This document shows positions 45,460 through 50,287 of a stretch of DNA of 50,287 bases, one piece after another. Origin of the DNA: Azospirillum humicireducens. GTDB taxonomy: Bacteria; Pseudomonadota; Alphaproteobacteria; Azospirillales; Azospirillaceae. The stretch lies in the NCBI RefSeq assembly GCF_001639105.2, contig NZ_CP028903.1, forward strand, positions 523,837 through 574,123, in the 5' to 3' direction. The translations under genes and the position numbers were made by a program. Below the pieces are notes generated by a model. That model made no database searches and was not told where the DNA came from. It saw only the letters and a list, made by a program, of their open reading frames with translations. The first letter of the stretch is position 1. Every line of letters starts with the position of its first letter.

Positions 45460-45678
45460 ATGGCATTTGTCGAGCTGACAGAGATATCGGGGGAAACCGT
45501 TCTGGTGAACCCCATCGCCGTCGCCTATCTGCGGACGACGGCCGATGGCGGGACGGCACTGCATTTCACCGGGCGGGCGGAGCCGCTGCGGGTGCCGGGC
45601 GCGCCGTCCGATGTCGCCCGCTCCCTGGAAAACGCGGCGCCCACCCCGCCCGACCCCACCCTGTCACTGCTGGCCTGA
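45460..45678 (+). CDS. Small protein, 72 residues, unknown function
   Basis: The ATG at 45460 has AGAGGAAAG just upstream. The sequence MAFVELTEISGETVLVNPIA, then VAYLRTTADGGTALHFTGRA, reads as a compact beta-rich fold of the general FlbD-like pattern (hydrophobic strands with a central VNP-x-x-V-x-Y/I), ending in a short Pro-rich tail. The similarity to FlbD is slight and no function is assigned. It is divergent from the response regulator at 45230; the 229-nt region between holds the candidate promoter at 45315-45339 and two short hairpins (for example GCGGGC-TTATA-GCCCGC at 45258-45274). Confidence 0.65.
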   Translation: MAFVELTEISGETVLVNPIAVAYLRTTADGGTALHFTGRAEPLRVPGAPSDVARSLENAAPTPPDPTLSLLA

Positions 45679-45704
45679 GAGGCGCTGCCGGCCTGTGGAA
45701 CGGT

Positions 45705-46487
45705 TCAGCCGCGGGGATAAATGGGCGCCCGCTTTTCGAAGAAGGCGGTGATGCCCTCCGCCGCCTCCGCCCCATGCAGCGCCTCGACGAAGAAGGCGGC
45801 CTCGCGGTCGAGCTGGTCGTCAGGTGCGCCGAAGCCACTCTCGATCAGCCGCTTGGCCCTGCCGATGGCCAGCGTCGGCCCCTCGGCCAGCCGCTCTGCC
45901 CAGGCCATCGCCTCGGCGAGAGCGGTGCCGGGCGCCACCACCCGGTTGACGATGGCGAGCTGCGCCAGCCGCGCCGCGCCGATCCTGCCGCCCTCGAACA
46001 TGATCTCTGCCGCCAACTGCGGCGTCGCGGCGCGGGCGAGAAAGGCCGACGCCCCGCCGTCCGGGTTGAGGCCAACCTTCACATAGGCCAGGGTGAACAC
46101 CGCATCCTCCGCCGCAACGATCAGGTCGCACCCCAATGCCACGGAGAAGCCCGCCCCTGCGGCGGCCCCCTCGACGGCGGCGATCACCGGCTTGGGGCAG
46201 GCGCGCATGGCGCGGGTCCAGCCATGGAAGCGCTCCAGGCTGGCACGGGTGACTTCGGGATCGGCCTTGGCGTTGCCGAGCAGCCGGCCCAAATTGCCGC
46301 CGGAACAGAAGCTGCCGTTGGCCCCGGTCAGGACGATGGCGCCCACGCCCGGATCCTCGGCCGCCTGAGTCAGCGCGTCGCGGGCGGCGGCCATCATCTC
46401 CGGCCCCAGCGCGTTCTTGGTGGCCGCGTCGTCCATGGTCAGCACCATCACGCGGCCCTGGCGCGCGACGGTCAATTGTCCGCTCAT
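45705..46487 (-). CDS. Enoyl-CoA hydratase/isomerase family protein
   Basis: 260 residues, normal crotonase length. Landmarks: SFCSGGNLGRLLG (oxyanion-hole region, with GN where many members have AD), VEGAAAGAGFSVALGCDLIV (second oxyanion Gly) and KVGLNPDGGASAFLARAATP. In the last segment the two classical hydratase Glu residues are not evident; the Asp in NPDGG occupies the position used by PaaG-type isomerases, so isomerisation or hydrolysis is as likely as hydration. The start ATG at 46487 overlaps the thioesterase stop by 4 nt (ATGA). It is the last gene of the livHMGF-thioesterase operon and points to a CoA-dependent catabolic route for the imported acid. Confidence 0.85.
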   Translation of the reverse strand: MSGQLTVARQGRVMVLTMDDAATKNALGPEMMAAARDALTQAAEDPGVGAIVLTGANGSFCSGGNLGRLLGNAKADPEVTRASLERFHGWTRAMRACPKPVIAAVEGAAAGAGFSVALGCDLIVAAEDAVFTLAYVKVGLNPDGGASAFLARAATPQLAAEIMFEGGRIGAARLAQLAIVNRVVAPGTALAEAMAWAERLAEGPTLAIGRAKRLIESGFGAPDDQLDREAAFFVEALHGAEAAEGITAFFEKRAPIYPRG

Positions 46488-46942
46488 AGCTCGGTTCCCT
46501 CCCGGTTCTCGCTGCCCGGCCGGTATTTGAACATGCCTTCCGACGTGGCGATCAGGGCGCCGGTATCGCCGTGGCGGATCTCCGCCGCGATGCCGACGAT
46601 CTTGCGCCCGCCGCCGCGCAGCCGGCCGGTGGCGACCAGCGTACCGGTGCGCGCCTGCCCCAGGAAGCTCGTCGACAGCGACAGCGTCACCACCCGCCGC
46701 ACCCGGCCGGGAAAGGGACAGTATGTTGCCGAGAATCCGGAAACCGTGTCCAGAAGCGTCGCCAGAACCCCGCCATGCACCACCCCGGCCCGGTTCAGGT
46801 GGCGCTCGCCGATGGCCATCGTCAGCTCCGCCTCCCCCTCCTCCCAGCGACTCAAGGCGTAGCCCAGCAGGCGCTGGAATCCCGATTCCGGCTCCCCGTT
46901 CAGCAGATCGTCCATACCCAGTTCGTCCATCCCCTGCCCCAT
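46484..46942 (-). CDS. PaaI-like hotdog-fold acyl-CoA thioesterase
   Basis: 152 residues from the ATG at 46942, overlapping the livF stop by 1 nt (TGATG); an in-frame ATG at 46930 is possible. One hotdog domain: HLNRAGVVHGGVLATLLDTV is the PaaI signature with the conserved HGG and catalytic Asp, and TLSLSTSFLGQARTGTLVAT is the family's central strand pair. It hydrolyses an acyl- or aryl-CoA, often as a rescue enzyme in phenylacetate-like pathways. Coupled to the enoyl-CoA hydratase gene downstream. Confidence 0.87.
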   Translation of the reverse strand: MGQGMDELGMDDLLNGEPESGFQRLLGYALSRWEEGEAELTMAIGERHLNRAGVVHGGVLATLLDTVSGFSATYCPFPGRVRRVVTLSLSTSFLGQARTGTLVATGRLRGGGRKIVGIAAEIRHGDTGALIATSEGMFKYRPGSENREGTEL

Positions 46943-47660
46943 CACGCGGCTGTTTCGTGCGCGAAGTAAAGCGCGTGCAGGCGCTCCAGGTCCACCCGGT
47001 CGCCGCGTTCGGACAGCACGACCTTGCCCGACTGCATCAGATGGACATGGTCGGCGATCTTCAGCGCGCGGCTGGTGTTCTGCTCCACCAGCAGGATGGT
47101 CAGCCCTTCCGCCCGCAGCCGGGCTAGGATGCGGAAGATCTCGTCCACCACAACGGGGGCGAGGCCGAGAGACGGCTCGTCGATCAGGCAGACGCGGGGC
47201 TGCTCCATCAGGCCGCGGCCGATGGCGAGCATCTGCGCTTCGCCGCCCGACAGGGTGCCGGCGATCTGGCCGCGCCGTTCGGCCAGACGGGGGAACATGT
47301 CCATGACCATCGCCTTGTTGCGCTTCCACTCCCTGCGGCAGCCGGGTGGGAAGGCGCCCATCATCAGGTTGTCCTCCACCGTCATGTCGGGGAAGATCAT
47401 CCGGCCTTCGGGGATCATCACCAGCCCGTCGGCCACCCGGTCCCAGGTCTTCATCGCCTTGCGGCTCTGGCCGTCGACGCGGATGTCGCCGGAGGTGGCG
47501 GGCACCAGCCCCATGATGGCGCGCAGCAGCGTCGTTTTGCCGGCACCGTTCGGGCCGACGATCACCGTGGTCTTGCCGGTCTCCACCGACAGGGACACGT
47601 CCCACAGCACGTTGATCGCGCCATAGCCGGCCCGAAGCGTCAGGATATCGAGCGCGTTGG

Positions 47661-47664
<4 letters not shown>
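46942..47664 (-). CDS. livF: LivF-type ABC transporter ATPase (cluster 2)
   Basis: 240 residues. Walker A GPNGAGKTTLLRAI, signature LSGGEAQMLAIGRGL, Walker B VCLIDEPSLGLAP, H-loop LVEQN. The ATG at 47664 overlaps the livG stop by 4 nt. With LivG it forms the ATPase pair of the importer. It differs clearly from the orphan LivF at 15914-16618. Confidence 0.9.
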
Positions 47665-48372
<708 letters not shown>

Positions 48373-48386
<14 letters not shown>

Positions 48387-49344
48387 GGCGGTTCTCCTTC
48401 GCCGGGCGGCGGCTGAGCGCCGGCATCAGTCCGCCGGGGCTGAACAGGATCATGGCGCAGAGCAGGACGCCGAGGATCATCTGGTGGCCGTGCGGCAGGA
48501 TCGGCTTGAACAGCAGCTGGTCGACCAGATAGATCGCCAACGCCCCCACCACCGGCCCCCACACCGTGCGGTAGCCGCCGAAGATCGCCGCGGCGATGGG
48601 CAGCACGGTCCATCCGCTGGAAAAGGCGTAGTCGGGATCGAGGAAGCTGATGAAATGGGCGTTGAAGGCGCCGACCACCCCGGTGATGAAGGCCGACAGC
48701 ACCAGCATCGCCGCCTTCAGGTGGGTGCTGGGCACGCCGACGACGCGGGTCGCCACCTCCGTATCGTGCATCGCCTTCAGGGCAAGGCCCCAGGTGCTGC
48801 GCCGGATGGCGTCATAGGCGAAGGCCGCCAGCACGACGATGGTCAGGACGATCAGGTAGCCGCCGGTCTTGTCGCCGAAATCGAAGCCCAGCACGGTGGG
48901 AAAGCGCGGGATCGACAGCAGACCGCCGGCCCCGCCGGTGATGGGGGTCATCTCCGTCGCCAGAATCTGGAAGATGTGGGCATAGGCCAGGATGGCGAGG
49001 GCGAAATAGGGGCCGCGCAGCCGCAGCGCCGGCAGCATGGCGATGGAGGACACCGCCGCCCCCACCCCGCCCAGCAGCATGGATGCTGTGACCGGCACCC
49101 CCAGCTTCATCGCCAGCACGGCGGAGGTGTAGGACCCCACCCCGAAGAAGGCGGCGTGCCCAAAGCTGACCATGCCGCCGAGATTGCCCAGCAGCGCCCA
49201 GGCCACCGCCACTCCGGCGATGGTCAGCGCCGCCACGATCAGCCCCAGCACATAGGCGTTGCCGCCGAAGACCAGAGGCACGCCGACATAGGCAACCGCG
49301 AGCGCCACGATCAGAAACAGACGGTTCATCAGGGAGTTGCTCAT
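48373..49344 (-). CDS. livM: LivM-type ABC permease (cluster 2)
   Basis: 323 residues from the ATG at 49344, overlapping the livH stop by 4 nt. AWALLGNLGGMVSFGHAAFF, the central ALRLRGPYFALAILAYAHIF and the cytoplasmic loop LKAMHDTEVATRVVGV are LivM landmarks. Nine or ten TM helices are visible. It forms the pore with LivH. Confidence 0.9.
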
Positions 49345-50219
49345 CGCGCCAGTGCCCTCCCGCCGCCGAACAGGCCAGAGGGCGAGACGAACAGCACGAC
49401 CAGGAAAAGGATCATTCCCGCCAACTCCTGCAGCGAGGCCGACAGATAGGTGACCGTCAGCGATTCGATGACGCCGATCATGACGGCGCCGATCAGCACG
49501 CCGGGGATCGAGCCCATCCCGGCCAGCACGGTGATGATGAAGGCCTTGACCGTCAGCACATGGCCCAATGCCGGGAAGACGGTCTTGCCGGTGTAGATGG
49601 CGAAGCCGGCGAAGGTGGCGAGCAGAGCCGCGATCATGAAGGACAGGATCTCGATCCTGCGCGGGTTGACGCCCATCAGCGTCGCCGCCGCCCGGTTCGA
49701 CGACAGCGCCCGCACCGCCCGCCCCTGCCAGGAATGGTTCAGCCACCACCAGACCCCGGCCATCAGCACCAGCCCGCCGATGAAGGCCGCGACCTCCGCA
49801 TTCATCGCGAACAGCGTGTCGGCGATCACCATCGAATCCTGGAACCACGGATCGGAGGTCGACCGGATATCGGCCGCCCAGATCGACAGGATGGTGTTGG
49901 TCAGGATGATCCCCAGCCCGAAGGTGAGGATCAGCGAGTTGATCTCGCGGTCCTGCTCGATGCGGCTGAGCAGGGCATAGACGAGGGCCGATGCCGCCGC
50001 GACGATCACCAGCGCCACCGGGATCGCCAGCACCGGAGAGACGCCATAGTTGGATTCGGCGGCGTAGGCGACATAGGCGGCCAGCAGCACCAGTTCGCCA
50101 TGGGCGAGGTTGATGACCCGCATGGTCCCGAACACCAGCGCCAACCCGACCGCCACGGTCGCGTAATAACCGCCGGCGAGCAGGCCGGAGAACAGTGCCT
50201 GGAGCGTCAGTTCGAACAT
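49341..50219 (-). CDS. livH: LivH-type ABC permease (cluster 2)
   Basis: 292 residues from the ATG at 50219. GGYYATVAVGLALVFGTMRV, then INLAHGELVLLAAYVAYA, the loop RAVRALSSNRAAATLMGVN, and FIITVLAGMGSIPGVLIGAV are typical LivH. It opens the visible part of a minus-strand operon, livHMGF-thioesterase-hydratase; a substrate-binding protein gene may lie beyond the window edge. Confidence 0.9.
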   Translation of the reverse strand: MFELTLQALFSGLLAGGYYATVAVGLALVFGTMRVINLAHGELVLLAAYVAYAAESNYGVSPVLAIPVALVIVAAASALVYALLSRIEQDREINSLILTFGLGIILTNTILSIWAADIRSTSDPWFQDSMVIADTLFAMNAEVAAFIGGLVLMAGVWWWLNHSWQGRAVRALSSNRAAATLMGVNPRRIEILSFMIAALLATFAGFAIYTGKTVFPALGHVLTVKAFIITVLAGMGSIPGVLIGAVMIGVIESLTVTYLSASLQELAGMILFLVVLFVSPSGLFGGGRALAR

Positions 50220-50255
50220 GGGTTGCGCCCTGTTGGAGGTGGCGGGGGCGACAGA

Positions 50256-50280
50256 TCCCTCTCCCGTCCCGGGAGAGGGA
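50256..50280. repeat. Perfect GC hairpin, possibly a dispersed palindrome
   Basis: TCCCTCTCCCG (50256-50266) and CGGGAGAGGGA (50270-50280) form an 11-bp stem with a 3-nt loop, 36 nt upstream of livH. The CCCTCTCC/GGAGAGGG type is common as a dispersed palindrome in GC-rich proteobacteria, so it could be a repeat element or the terminator of a gene beyond the window. Confidence 0.6.
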
Positions 50281-50287
50281 GTATCAA

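Overview
The window looks like chromosomal or megaplasmid DNA of a high-GC alphaproteobacterium, most likely a Rhodospirillales member of the Azospirillum type. This is an inference from the GC-rich third positions, a DctA/DctB/DctD module with a sigma-54 promoter, repeated branched-chain-type ABC transporters, a possible EcfG-type promoter and TPR-glycosyltransferase genes. No rRNA, tRNA, CRISPR array, insertion sequence or phage gene was recognised.

Layout. 1-4270: the N-terminal part of an unknown helical protein, then an emrAB-type drug exporter divergent from a TetR regulator, with two near-perfect palindromic operators between them. 4417-7907: a seven-TM diguanylate cyclase, a stand-alone rodA, and a secreted GH16-fold protein whose catalytic motif has lost its acid/base residue. 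7918-10518: livHMG without livF or livK. 10630-13657: a divergent pair, an L,D-transpeptidase with an LprI-like tail and a TPR-glycosyltransferase. 13757-15771: a LysR regulator and a TauE/SafE permease, possibly acquired. 15914-19033: an orphan livF downstream of a second TauE/SafE gene and an acyl-CoA synthetase. 19204-19713: a glycine-zipper lipoprotein. 19731-27878: a glycosylation block of a PseG-like hydrolase, a sugar nucleotidyltransferase and two TPR-glycosyltransferase proteins carrying three glycosyltransferase modules, one protein being internally duplicated.

28039-35378 is a C4-dicarboxylate block: the MaeB-type malic enzyme, the permease DctA, and the divergent DctB/DctD two-component system. 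The dctA-dctB intergenic region has a good -24/-12 promoter and two tandem 14-bp upstream elements, so DctB/DctD should drive dctA through sigma-54, and MaeB can turn imported malate into pyruvate. 35682-44549 is a trehalose/maltodextrin block: a small unknown protein, a 1868-residue fusion of maltokinase, maltooligosyltrehalose trehalohydrolase (TreZ) and 4-alpha-glucanotransferase (MalQ), then TreY. 44784-45678 holds a single-domain response regulator and a 72-residue protein, divergent. 45705-50219 is a tightly coupled minus-strand operon, livHMGF followed by a PaaI-like thioesterase and an enoyl-CoA hydratase, which suggests uptake and CoA-dependent catabolism of an organic acid or amino acid.

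The most unusual items are the maltokinase-TreZ-MalQ fusion next to treY, the TPR-glycosyltransferase/PseG block (architecturally like the Caulobacter FlmG/FlmD flagellin-glycosylation system but with three tandem transferase modules), and the apparently catalytically dead GH16 protein. All functional calls come from reading the sequence; no database search was run.
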